A stretch of 64,000 nt of DNA from Flammulina velutipes. Its lineage: Eukaryota; Basidiomycota; Agaricomycetes; Agaricales; Physalacriaceae. Location: positions 1,550,001 through 1,614,000 of the forward strand of contig CM022369.1 of assembly GCA_011800155.1 (NCBI GenBank), read 5' to 3'. The notes beneath the pieces are model-generated. The model did not search any database, was not told the origin of the DNA, and worked only from the letters and a program-made list of their open reading frames with translations. How positions within the stretch are numbered: the first letter of the stretch is position 1; each line of letters begins with the position of its first letter. Shown here one piece after another: positions 23,111-35,643 of this stretch. Position numbers and translations under genes: made by a program.

Positions 23111-24178
23111 TCAATGCCTAATAAGGAGGAAAATGCCAAAAACAGACCTTATGAGGTAGGGGATGATAGAGGCAAAAGAGCACGCAAAGGCTGCCCATAA
23201 TAGATATAAGCCTGGACCAGTGGAGATGTGTATTCCGATGGCGACCGGATTCGAAGCATCTCCAATGAGCAGGTCGTTGACTCCGGCAGACCTATTGATC
23301 ATCACCGTCCATATTGTAGCGCCACAAAGTAAGAAAATGCTCGTTAACGACGCAAAGGTACTGGAAACGATAAACATGATGTTATGCTTTGTAACCCCGC
23401 TAAAATCGCATTCATGAGCGGAAACACAGGGCCGTCGAGGACAACACTCACGTTACTAGTGCGAAGAAAGCGCAAATTGTGCCAAGGAGGATAGTATAAT
23501 AAGCACCCTTCGTTGGGCCTCCGAGGGAATCTGAATTGCTGAAGGTCGTTCCATCGACAATGGCGTTGGAGATAGTCGTGTAAAAGTTGGACATGTCGGT
23601 GGCCATATACTCATATGGACGATACTGGTGAGCCGCAGAATCGTTGGAGCAGATACCCAAAGTACTTTCTGAAGTCTCTAGGTATCCACAATGAGCATAC
23701 AGGCCATATTTGTATATTTGACGTAGTCCTCGATGATCTTGGAGGGGTTCGGAAGCATTCTCCGCGTATAGTCCATTAATAGGATCGAGCAATGCATTGG
23801 ACAAGGCATCGCTGATGGAAGACGCGTAAGAAATGAGCAGAGACGTATAGTATCATCAGACGCACCCATAATCGGACGTGTTCATCTTGGCCTAAGGATA
23901 AACAACTCGTCAAGCCTTGTTTTTTTTTTGATTCCAGACGCGAGAGTACAACGAACCATAAAGATCCCACGCGGGACAGACGACGTGTTGATTTGGCCGA
24001 CCTAGATGTTGGATTAGATGGCATGCCAAAGTGATTAGGTGACAGACCAACATGGGTGAAAATAAGCAGAATCAGTGTGGTCAGGCTGATGGTGGTGCAT
24101 GTTGGTTTAATACGCGGGAGCCGTACAGGTTACTCACGATAGTAAGGTCGCTGAGCCGACGCAGATTTCGCCTCGCAT
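23111..24178 (-). CDS. SUR7/PalI-type four-span membrane protein
   Basis: Plasma-membrane protein of the SUR7/PalI (pH-signalling and eisosome-associated) superfamily. The N terminus MRGEICVGSATLLS leads into a first span, LTTLILLIFTH. An extracellular loop of about 120 residues contains two Cys-bearing stretches (YGLYAHCGYLET, TLGICSND) as in the family. Three more spans follow: YYTILLGTICAFFALV, SSTFASLTSIFLLCGATIW and LYLLWAAFACSFASIIPYLI. Six or so exons were joined by frame, including short ones (GQINTSSVPRGIFM, MNTSDYG). The stop at 23111 assumes the last exon reads through; an intron that removes the stop and extends the tail to about 23000 is possible. It is divergent from the UGT51 gene, 220 bp between starts. 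Confidence 0.75.
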
Positions 24179-24398
24179 GATAGAGAAAAGGTAAGAAGAG
24201 TACGGCGTGCGGTCAACGTTTGGTCAACGGACTTGCGTTTTCACAACGTGGAGTGCGCATTGCACATTGTCGGCAAGCTCCGGTAAGGGTCACTCCGGTC
24301 CGCAGGCCCTGTAGAGCTGTGACACTTCCTGCTACTTACGTCGTCCCGGCATTGTTCGAGCTGTTCAAGTCTCGAGACGCCCACGACGAGCTCCAGTC
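24179..24398. promoter_or_regulatory. Divergent promoter, SUR7-like / UGT51
   Basis: 220 bp between two divergent start codons; no clear core element recognised. Confidence 0.45.
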
Positions 24399-27300
24399 AT
24401 GACAAGAATACCGACACTACAACCATTTCTGCACGATCCCAACGCCGCACCGGCTCTCAATACTTCGCCTGAAGCGCTTGGATTTGATGACCTCCCCGTG
24501 ATTAAGGACAAGCATGGTTCGCCGAGTGGGAGTCGCGTCAAGCGTTTGTCCTCGTCCATTGAAAGAAAGGTGGATAAACTGGGCAGAAGCCTCAGCGGAA
24601 AGTCTTCGCCAGCATCTCCGGGAGCCGCAACAGGTCATCGACGGCTGTTCAGCATCAGCAGAATGGGTAAGGGAACGGACCGCGCCGACGGTACGTAGCA
24701 TATTATTCTGTCATTCTTCGGATAGACCTGGCTGATCCTCGATGCTCTCTTAGGACAGCAGTCACCACCATCTAGTACACCGTCAACATCGAGACCGACA
24801 TCTCCCATGAAGTCGACGCCACCCCAGGATGATTCGCCTTTCATTTCGCCCCCTTCGTCGCCTCCTGTTTTATCGCGCCCTCTACTGAATCCATTCCGGG
24901 GTGACACATCTGTATGTTGCTCGCAACGCCATTGCATAGTCTTCTTATCGTTGCACTAGATGCGGGTTGGTACTCAGACTCTCATTCAAGCCCTGCAAGC
25001 CCTCCCGTGGACCAAGGACCTGGACAACGACGACGAAATCTTGAACCAAGACCAGCTGACGCCATCCACTGACTCGGAGAGCGACGAAGACGACAAGACC
25101 GGCCGGCGTAAGATAATATCACTATCGTATTTCGCGTCATCAGCCGCTGACACGCCCTGCAGCTCCGCCCCACCTGGCGTCGTCTATCCACACTATATAT
25201 AGGCCGATTGCTCGGTCCAGGCGTCACAGCTTAGGGCCCCGTCGCCCTGGTCTTCCTCATTATCCAAGCGAAGATGAACACACGTCCAGCCCACCGTCTG
25301 ACGAAGAACGCTCAGAAGACGATGGAGATGACTTTGAGCTCACCACCCTCCCTTCGACTGAGGCCGACACCCCCATAGCCTACAAATCACCGTCCTCCTT
25401 CGCCAGAGGCGGTCCGATGCAAAAGTCGCGTCAAGGCAGCATGGCAACCGTCCGTCTACAGCGCCGTGCAATGCTTGCTGAGAAGCTTCGCGATATATAT
25501 GAACTCGATGATATTGAAGAAGTTCACGCAGGTCAGTATACTGCACATTTACTTTCCCTCGTCGCTCACCAACCCTTAGAAATGCCTTGTTGGCTCCTTC
25601 GCTCCATCTGTAGGTTCTTCTCATTATCTGCTTCATCCACTTACCCCCACAACAGTGCTACAAGGTTACATGTATCTCACTAACACGTACATTTGCTTTT
25701 TCGCCCATATGCCTTCCAAAGAGGTGATTATTACTCTTGATGAGTTGACAAGTCATCTCATATAGTGCTCTAGGACCAAATACTCAAGTCAGGATCCCTC
25801 AGCAAGAAGGCGACCCGGACGAAGCGATGGATCCGCCATTGGTTCGTTCTCAAGAACGATGCCCTCAGTTGGTATCAATCTTCATCAGTCAGTTTAGTAT
25901 ATTACTCCACTTCACGTTTTCACTCCCTTATCAGGATCCATATTTCCCTCACGGCATTGTGGACTTGAGATATGCCATCGCTTGCGATCCTGTGGGGGAG
26001 AAAGAGTTTCGCATACGCACCAATCAGAAGACTGTTCTTCTCTACGCGGATTCTGTTCCAAGTCAAGAGGAATGGGTCAAGGCTGTTCGAAAGGTGATAT
26101 TCAAAGCTCAAAATATGGGCGATAGTGTCAAAGTAAGTGCCAATAATGACATGGGAGTTTTGCTGATTTTCTTGTGTAGATTGCCATACCATATTCCGCC
26201 ATTCTGGATATTGACAAGTCCACCGCCATGGACTTCAGCGAAACCATCGAAATCAAAGTCATTGACAAAGAAGCTTCAGGCGGCATATCCACAGACTCGT
26301 ATTTCTTCGCGTATTTCCATGATCTACCTTCTGCTTTAGATCAAATCAGGGAAGCCGTTCGAAGTCACCGCGCATCTATGCCAGAGGATCCTCATTCTCC
26401 CAAAATGGTCTTGGACACGACCGTGACGCGTATAACTGTGGGAACTACTCATTTGGACAGGGCAGCAACAATGCCAGTTTCCGGCACCAACGATATCTCA
26501 AAGGAGAAAGCAAGTGGTTCAGGCTTCAGGCTGTCGTCGATTCTTCGGCCTTTTGGAGACAGGCCTAGCAATCATACTTCTGAATCTGCACCGGACGTAA
26601 TGGAGGAATTCACACACATATCGAAGCGCTCATCGGTTTCGTTCGTACCGGTGACTAGTGGTGACGCTTCACCGCCTGATACTTTATCTGCTAAGGAGGA
26701 GAGGGAGGAGGAGGAAGACGTCAACCTCACGCCGAAACCTGGAAATCAAGAATACCATCACACGTACCCACCTTCCACTTCTTTGGCGTCTTCCATCGAT
26801 CCTGACCAACCTTCATTGACTCGCAGAGAGAGCTCGACATCTGGAAGCTCTTGGAATGTTAGTGTACCGAGTTGGTTCAAAGGTGGTCGGGCTAGTCGGT
26901 TCTTTGCCTCATCAGACACCACGACATCCATACCAGTCAAGGAAGTTTATTCGTCGACAAGCAGTCCATCTGGAAGCAAATGGAGCGGCGTTGGTGATCT
27001 GGCATACAGCGTTCTGGAAACACCAGATTGCGCTATCGACAGTGAAATGACGGACAAATTCAGAGCAGCCTTCGCGTATGATGACAAGGAAACACTTCTT
27101 GGATGTAAGTCATAGTCTTCGTCCTGTTATCGCGAATCTCACTCGTCCAGATTTTCCTGGGTATATCTTCCGTCTCCTCCCTGTCTTTGGCAGGCTGTAT
27201 ATTTCGACGAATTACTTTTGTTTCAAATCCTCTGGCCCTCTGACTGGACGCACTAGAGTGAGTGCCAAGCTTTGACATATTAGGGTCCGGCCTCATTGTT

Positions 27301-29652
27301 GAATAGATGGCGCTCCCGATACGAGATATTCTTGCAACCGAGAAATCTAAAGCTACCCGTTTCGGCCACCATGGACTCATTGTCATAGTACGCGGCCACG
27401 AAGAGCTGTTCTTTGAGTTCAACTCCGAGGAAAAACGTCAGCATTTCGTTTCTCTTCTAGAGCGCCAAATAGACGATGTCCATCGTCGTCTTGCCGCTGG
27501 GGACCTAAATGTTCCTGCTCAAGGCAAATTGGATGCTCTCGTTCTTGAGGAGTTCGAAACTCGGACACCTGGAGGTAGTCCTGACTCTGATCCGGCGCCT
27601 ATGGTCGAGAATCTTACTGATTCCCTGCCGGCTGTTATGTTTACTTCTACATCGTCTACGTTTCTTACTTTCAAGCCTCAGAAGAGCCTACACTTCACTT
27701 TCCTCACCATCGGGTCCAGGGGCGATGTTCAACCATACATTGCACTCGCCAAGGGTTTACAGGCCGATGGACATCGTGTCCGTATAGCCACGCATCAAGA
27801 GTTCAAAGATTGGATAGAATCTGTCTGTCATCTCCTCTACCGTCACCAACTATGACTCACGTCTCTTAGCACGGTATAGAGTTCGGTTACGTTGGTGGCG
27901 ACCCCGCTGAGCTGATGAGGATTTGTGTTGAGAATGGCATGTTCACCTTATCCTTCATGAAAGAAGCTCTTCAGAAGGTATTTTTTGACACCTTCCAGTT
28001 TACTGTGTTCTAATGACCTCGACCAGTTCAGAGGCTGGTTAGATGATTTATTGAAGACATCTTGGGAGGCCTGTCAAGGGACTGACGTCCTCATCGAAAG
28101 CCCAAGTGCCATGGGAGGATATCATATTGCAGAGGCTCTTGGAATTCCCTACTACCGTGCCTTCACCATGACGTGGTCGCGTACCCGAGCGTACCCACAC
28201 GCCTTTGCAGTGCCGGATCGCAAGGTGGGTCGTACATCCATATGTATCACATAGATGCTGACCTATGATACTCAGATGGGCGGCAGCTACAACTACATGG
28301 TAAGAACTGTCTTGTTGGTATGCATGATTGACGCTGATATTGTCATTTCAGTCGTATGTGATGTTTGATCAAGTTTTCTGGAGAGCAACCGCTGGCCAAA
28401 TCAATCGTTGGCGCCGTAACCTACTCCACCTCGGTGGAACTAGCTTGGATAAGATGGAACTGCACAAGATACCGTTCCTATACAACTTCAGTCCACATGT
28501 TGTGCCTCCCCCGCTTGACTGGCCGGAATGGATACGTGTGACCGGTAAGTCTGAACGGATTGCACTAGGCAGCATCTCAATAACCCTGCACAGGCTATTG
28601 GTTCTTGGACGACGCCGATGTCAGTTCAAAGAAGTGGACCCCACCTTCCGATCTCCTTCAGTTCATCGACAATGCGCACAGTCTTGGCAAAAAGGTCGTT
28701 TACATCGGCTTTGGAAGCATTGTCGTATCAGACCCCACTACCATGACGCGATGTGTTATAGATGCTGTGGTCCAGAGTGGCGTGCATGCAATTTTGTCGA
28801 AAGGCTGGTCGGATCGCTTGCATGTCAATACTGCAGATGCGTCCGAAGTTGAGGAGCCTTTACCTAAGCAGATCTACTCCATTACTTCGATTCCTCATGA
28901 TTGGTTGTTCCGGCGAATAGACGCTGCCTGCCATCACGGTGGTGCTGGTACGACTGGTGCCAGTTTGAGAGGTACGCCGTTGATGTTCTATCGCGCTGAA
29001 ACTTGTTGACTTTATGAAAAGCTGGTATCCCTACAATCATTCGGCCTTTCTTTGGTGATCAGTTCTTTTGGGCTGACAGGGTGGAGGCTTTGGGTGTGGG
29101 ATCGGGGGTTCGAAAGCTCACAGTGGACTCCTTGTCGGAAGCTCTCAAACTAGCCACCACAGATAGGAAGCAGATTGAGAAAGCCAAGTTGATCGGGGAA
29201 CAAATTCGAGGGGTAAGGCCTCTTCGTAGACTTGTCCAGCACATTCGCTGATAGACCTACAGGAGGATGGTGTTGCGACAGCCGTCGAATCCATATATCG
29301 AGACTTAGAATATGCTCGCACGCTTGTCAAACGCAGTACCATCGACACAGACGAAGAGGAGGGAGAGAACGAGACCACGGAACAAAGCACCATTCGTCAT
29401 CATCAACGCCACGGCTCATTGCCTACGGATCCCTCTTCCTCCGGTTACAGTTCAAGTGGAGGCGGTGCACCCAGCGAAGATTGGAGTGTTATTTCTGAGC
29501 AGGATGAACCCAACTCTTCAGGCTCAAGGGGAAACAGTCGACGCAACAGTAAACGGAACAGTGGTTTTGCTGCCATGCTTTCCGTCCTGCCAGATTCGTT
29601 GAAACCCAGTTCGCCGCGTCGTCGCACAGTGTCTGTTGGGGCACATACATGA
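24399..29652 (+). CDS. UGT51: Sterol 3-beta-glucosyltransferase
   Basis: UDP-glucose:sterol glucosyltransferase (UGT51/ATG26 family), making membrane ergosteryl glucoside; homologues act in pexophagy in some fungi. The N terminus ([20 protein letters not shown]) is Ser-rich. A first GRAM-like region was not clearly delimited. A PH domain carries [19 protein letters not shown] and [21 protein letters not shown] second GRAM domain runs [15 protein letters not shown] then [15 protein letters not shown]. The GT28/GT1 domain starts [19 protein letters not shown], has [10 protein letters not shown], and ends in the sugar-nucleotide motif [15 protein letters not shown] and [18 protein letters not shown]. 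The C-terminal tail is Ser/Asn-rich ([15 protein letters not shown]) and ends SVGAHT. About fifteen exons. It is convergent with MON2, 233 bp between stops. Confidence 0.93.
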
Positions 29653-29885
29653 TAAATCATCGTCTCGTTTCGGGTTCTACGCGGTCTGTATCAATACATG
29701 TAATCTTTGTCCTTTCACCCCTCCTTACTATGATTCTGCCGTGCACCGTGTATTTAATTCTTCCCTCCCCATGTTTATATCTTATATGCATTCGTGTAGA
29801 TTGCCTCGTAATGACTACTTCATGAATAGACGCTATTAGTCGTATGTAAGAAATTCCTATGGCAGATTGAAAATACACATCAGTC

Positions 29886-32800
29886 CTAGAGTGGTACCCC
29901 CATCTCCCTTCCTGCGGCGATTAGACATTGTCTTGCTAAGTCCCTCGCATCCACCCTTTCAGCTGGCACATCTATCTCGTTGGAGGTGTTGTTTGCCTGT
30001 GCAGCTCCCTTGGCTCCCTTTCCGAGTTCGTTGCCATCGTTTACTACCCATGCTCCCGGCGTTCGTCTCGGTATCGAGACAATCTCGCAGAGAACAGTGT
30101 AAAAATGAAAGAGATGCGCCACCGTGGAACATTTCACAGCCTCCGCAATGATTTGTGAAGATGGCATGCTGATGTCTATGGAAAGGAAGTGAGAGAAATT
30201 CGACGGGTGGAGGAAAATGACTTGCCCAACTTCGGTCTTGTATTGTCACTAGGCCGCTCCGACATGGCAGACCATAGGCATCCATCCCAGAGCCTTAGTT
30301 GCTCAAGTTTTCGAAGAACATATACCAACTCGTCCTCCCTGGCCCTCGGGAAAGGTAGATTACCGCGCACGCGCTCGTCAGCGACGTATTGTCCCATGGT
30401 GCTCCCACATCGCCTTAGAAGGGATGGTAGAGATAGTGCAGCGAGCCGACGACGAGCCTGTTCGCGCGAGTCCTGTGTGATAGAGGAGCATACGAGGAAG
30501 AGTAGGTCGAAGCACCAGTACGCAAATTGCTCGCGGGGAAGCAGGTTCCCAGATTCCGTAGTGCCATGCTCATACTTCGATAGAACATGGACGAAGTCTT
30601 CCGTGCTACTACTCGTCCGGCGTGAAGCAGATTCGTGCTCATCATTATACACTCGGCTTCCTTTCTCTAGGACATTCCCGAGCATACCCACTAGCGAGTC
30701 TGGAAGTCTTGAATCCCCAAGATGGGGAACGACATCAATTTCAAGTGATGAGACGAGTGCCAGATCAAAGCTTTCTTCCGCAAGTTGAACGGAAAGTGGG
30801 AGAGCCAGAGCAGGAGTACTGACGAAGGATTGATGTGAGTGAGAGGTAGGTTGAAAGAACGGAGTGCATACCAATCTGCCAGGATGCCACCACGATAGAC
30901 GTCCAATACCTGGCGCCAAATCCCCTCCACACGCTCGTCCGGTATGCCGCTATCTTCTGACAAGGCCCCAATATTACTTGAAACCTCTTTGACAATCTTG
31001 AGGAAACATTCGGTTGCAGTTTTCCAGAGAGGAAGTACTTTGGCTGTGTCGTATTTGCTTGCCGATGGACAGTCATATTTGAGTTTCACAGGGATAGCAT
31101 ACGAGGCGAGGACACTTTCAAGCGTACCATCGACGTAGATCTCCCGAGATGTTTTGTAGCGCACAAATAGATCAACGAGCATAGGCATCGTTCTTTTGGT
31201 GAGAGCGATGTATGTAACGCGCTTCTTCGGCGTTGAAGTCGTGGTCGTTGAGGGTACGTCAAAGGCTGCGAGGAAAGCAAGAATGGTGTATTCGGAGAGG
31301 TCGCGCATAATGAGGGAGGGACTGCCGGGGACGGAGAGGTCGATGGAGGCGACTGTGTCCATAACCACAGTCTGAACAGGTGGAAGAGCATCGATGTCTG
31401 GCCGATAATCAGGAGAATGTGGATAAGTCAAAACACCTGCAGCGAATTACGAATCAGAACCATCCGGCTTGAGAGGGTAAGAAACTCATACCTTTGAGAA
31501 TGACCATAAGCTTCTGGATCCTCTCAAGTTCCCATTCCTTCTCCTCAAACGCCCGGCTGAGGACCCTCGTACATTGAATAACATCGACAAAGGCGACCAA
31601 GATTTCTTGAGTAAAAGACCTTCCCGTCCTCTGCACCAGCTCTTCCCCAGTGCTGTCTATGAAGACCCACGCCCGCTCATACATTCCTCTCACCTTCGCC
31701 CGCTCATCTACATCCGACGAAGGTGAACGGCTTGTTGCCTTGATGGCTTTCTCGGCGCACCTCAAAGCCGCAACCGCCACCTTCCTGTCTGGATCCCCGA
31801 TACCACCTAACACGCCTTCCACATGAGCAACAAATCCATCCCACACTGCATCGAACTTGTCCAGTTTTAGGATCTTATCAACAAAGAAGTCGTGCAGGAT
31901 CCCAGCAATGCTCTGCAGCGCCAAAATTTTGCTGTCATCGTATCCTTCTCCGTTCATGTCGTTGAGCTTATGGAGAAGTGGGAAAGTCACCATCCATATG
32001 CACTCGTCCCACGTCTCCACGCTGAGTGTTCCGCCGTACAGTTTTATGGCGCGGAACAACGTCTGGATGGCCCCATCTCGTACTTCCTGTCGCACATCTG
32101 TGCATAGTCCCAGTATCTCCAGAAGGAGGAACATCCATAGCTCGCTGTATTTTGACTCTTCGTCCTTGTCCTTTCTCTTTCCCTGGATAGTATCAGAGAC
32201 GCTCCATAACAAGGACGCAGCAGCGGTAAGCGCGATGTTGGTATCCGATTGCTTGCCAAATTCGCCGAGGGTGCGTATACAGAGACGAAGTTGTTCAGGA
32301 GACAAGGATGTGACGCTGTCGCATACCAATGTCAGGGATTGAAATGCGATCTTGATCAGAGATGTAAGGCTCTTTTCAGAGGGCAAGCCTAAACCAAGGA
32401 CCATAGGTTTCGTCCCATGTTTCTCGCTAGAGGGAGGTGAAGACAAACGGCAAACGCTCTCCAGCATTTCGAAGATAATCTCCCATCCGACGACCAGCGT
32501 ATGCCCGGAGCCCTGGAGAATTTCGTGCAAAGTCTCTAGGCCCATTTTCCTGACTTCCACTCCGGTAACAGTTAGACCGACGCTCTCGTTGTGAGGCATA
32601 ACTTGTTCCCTAAGTACGCTTAGGACGCGTTGCTGCATCACTGCCTTCACGTCGCCTGTCGATCCAAGGTTGCGCGGAACCGTCTGGAGAATGTCATCAA
32701 GTACACGGGCAGCCTGCAGTCGAATGGTCTGAGGCGCCGTTGGGAGGCTTAAGATGAACAGCAAATGAGATGTTGTTTGATCCCATGCGATTGCAGGAGG

Positions 32801-35502
32801 GCGATATATCAATCTATGCAGATTGAGCTTAGCAACTTCACCTAACTTGCTGATCCCAAAGTCGCCTGCACCCGAGCGCTAGAAGAATGAGCACAAATAT
32901 GAAAATTAATGCACGAGGAGTACGTACCGAGTTGAAAGCTCTAGGAATGTGGATACCACTTAGCCTTCTATGTTGTGATGTTGGTGAAGCTAAGCCGCCA
33001 TCATCTCCTAGGCTCTCTGAGTCCATAGATATCTTCGAGACGACACTCGCACCATCGAAGGTCTCGCTGCCAATCTCAACCATGTCCCTACTGAGCTTAC
33101 ACAGCGCGTCGACAAAGTCTCGGAAAGCTGGATCCTCCAAGTTTTTGGACGCGTCAAAAAGACGCTGGATGACCGCAAGCAGCGCGTGTGGATCGAGATC
33201 ATTGAGCATAGGATGTCTAGTCGAAGACGTAGGTGACTGAGTGCTCGCTGCGGATCCAGAGACGGCACGCCCTTTCTTGGGAGATCCCACAGCACCACTG
33301 CCTGCACTGACTGAATAGGTCAAGACGTACTCCGCATTCTGAACGACTTCCAGAACTCCCGACCAACTCTCTCCCAGACTCCCGGCAAGGAACATGGCGC
33401 TCGCGAGTAACATTTTGAGACACATCATATTGCGCTCGCTGAGAGTTGGAGGTCCTGTCGATGCCGCTAAGCCAAAATTCTCTGCAACTTCTGCCACAGT
33501 CGACCGAGGAGTTTGAGGTACACCTTCATATGCGTCGAGGGCGGTGATAACACGTGTAGGCACAGCAAATTTGGCGAGATATGTAAGGAAAGCATCCCGG
33601 GGTGTAGACAAACCCAACATCCCACTAACGTTGGTGAGTGACTGGTAGGCGGCGAGGACATCGATGAATAACTCCGAGGATAGATTGGTGGAAAGGACGA
33701 ATGAGAGCGCCGCTAGCAGCGCGGGCCACCCTGAAGAAATGATGGAGCGAACGATATGAAGGTGGGTGGTGGTAGGTGAATGCGGTAGAGTGGATAGGTC
33801 GAGAGCTGGGGGCGCACGGTTGGGAGCATCACCGGCCGCTCGAGGACGTTGGATGACGAACTGGGTGTACAATGGGCCAGTGAATGAGGCAAAACCTTCG
33901 CATAGAGACACGATACATTGCACGGCCAGCAAGTATATGTATGACTCTGGGATAGGTGGCGCATCAGCTTTGTCGAGCTGGTCTATGCATTGCAGTTTCA
34001 TGGCAGAGGTTTGCAGGCTCAAACCCGCACCGGCGCCCATCATACTAGCAACACCAACCGCTGCAGTGGCAACCATACCCGCCATACCACCGCTGCCAGA
34101 CGTGGACATGGGAACATGGCTGTCAACGTTGACTCCTATCATCTGCTGGCTGACGCCAAGTAGAGCGGGCTTCTCAGTTACGAGTCGATTGAGGGTGGCA
34201 ATGAGGGAGGTGAACGCATTGCTTTTACCATCATTCTCGCCTTCTTCTCCTTCGTATCTATCCCATACATTGCGCATCAACTCTGCATCACTGCAGAGTC
34301 CGCGCATGATCTCCATGGCAAGAACACGCATCCAGAGTGGGTTATCCTCTGGGTCCGATGACGATGAGATGATACGAATAAGGAGGCTTAGGAAGACCTC
34401 GGCTTCCGTCTCTAGCTCGGCTGAGAATTGCTTGAGGAGAATGAAGACTACTCGAGTGCACCTCAGCGTCAACGGAAAGAGAGGTCGGGAGGATAGTGAT
34501 TTCAGAAGGAGAGGGCAGAGATGATGCCTCAACAGTAGGATGAGTTCAGGATGCTCCCGGAAAGATGTATGATAGTTTGTCAAGACACTCTCGATTAGCT
34601 CTAACGCGAATGTTTTGGGAAGGGATGTTAGCTTAAGAAACGAAGGAGCCTCAGAGTTGGCGAGCAGACACAGGTCTGAGAAGACATAAAACGCGTCGTG
34701 AGCCGAGGGAAGAAGGTCGATCGTTGTTCCGTCGGGCAAGACGACGGAGGACGTGTCGGCGTCAGAGCCTGAGCGATCCTCTTCAACCATTTTGTCCACT
34801 ACGAACATGACGAGTTGTCGGAGAGTAGCGGCTGCCGTAGAGGAGACTACCGCAATTTTAGACTCTTGTAACTTGAAACAGAGTAGGAGGGCCTGCAATC
34901 AATGTTAATAAGAACCTAGAGGAAGGGTGTATAAGTTACGCACGTCTCCCAGCTCCTCTCCATGCACATCCTTGAAATTCATGATCAATAAGACCAGTGT
35001 CTGCAGGATCTTGAGTTGGATATCGACTCCTTGGGTCATGGCATCGCTCATGATTCCGACAATCTTGGACACTTGTGATGGAGGTACCGCTTTCAGAGAG
35101 ATAAGACGTTGGAGAGAGCCCAAGGATATGGCGACTACTTTGGCATTCTTTGTCGAGCATCCCATGAAAATGGGAGAAAGCAGGTCGTTCGTTTGTGGGC
35201 CATCTAACAATGTCAGTTAGGTGAGATAAACTGGGAGGAGCCGAGCTGCGCACCAGAGATGAGGCTTGCATTAGCCTGCTCTGGCGAAGCTCGAAGAATA
35301 ACAAGGGACTTCTCAGCAGCCTGAACATGGTCATCTATGGTGTTCTAGCATCCTGTACGCAATAGGCGTACCTCCCGAATGTCAGGGTGTTTACGTCGTG
35401 TTTCGCTTGCCAGCGACTGTCGAGGCCGTTGTTAGCGCGTCGACATAAGGCAGAAGCCATAATTACCTGCAGTTCAGTCACAAGGAAGGCGAGACTGCTC
35501 AT
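29886..35502 (-). CDS. MON2: MON2-like Golgi/endosome trafficking protein
   Basis: Large HEAT-repeat protein related to Sec7-type ARF-GEFs but lacking the Sec7 catalytic domain; acts at the trans-Golgi/endosome with Dop1 and Neo1. It starts MSSLAFLVTELQ / SLASETRRKHPDIRE, followed by AAEKSLVILRASPEQ, the Mon2 DCB-region signature. The central about 690-residue exon (32838-34898) carries DUF-type helical repeats, and the C-terminal part includes GLTVTGVEVRKMGLETLHEI, a conserved HUS/HDS segment, and ends AARQCLI-type helices at 29886. A hydrophobic Ala/Gly stretch (VATAAVGVASMMGAGAGLS) is probably a linker and not a membrane span. About 1,650 residues, the usual length. The final intron (about 74 nt, near 30180-30255) is my least certain join. 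Confidence 0.92.
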
Positions 35503-35643
35503 CGTGGACGAGATAGAACAAGCGTGTATTGACCTGGATCGGCGATGCCCTTTCGGGAACGCTGCGGCCCTGAGTTCAAGTGTTTTTTAAATTCTACCTA
35601 CTGTACATGTAACATGACGAAGCCGTGTACGATATCCAAATAA

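Noticed and set aside
23920..23930. A/T homopolymer run near the SUR7-like gene
   Set aside because: It lies within a short intron (pyrimidine tract on the minus strand) and needs no special explanation.
34021..34110. Hydrophobic Ala/Gly/Met run in MON2 as a membrane span
   Set aside because: The family is peripheral and the run is low-complexity, with small residues; more likely a linker.
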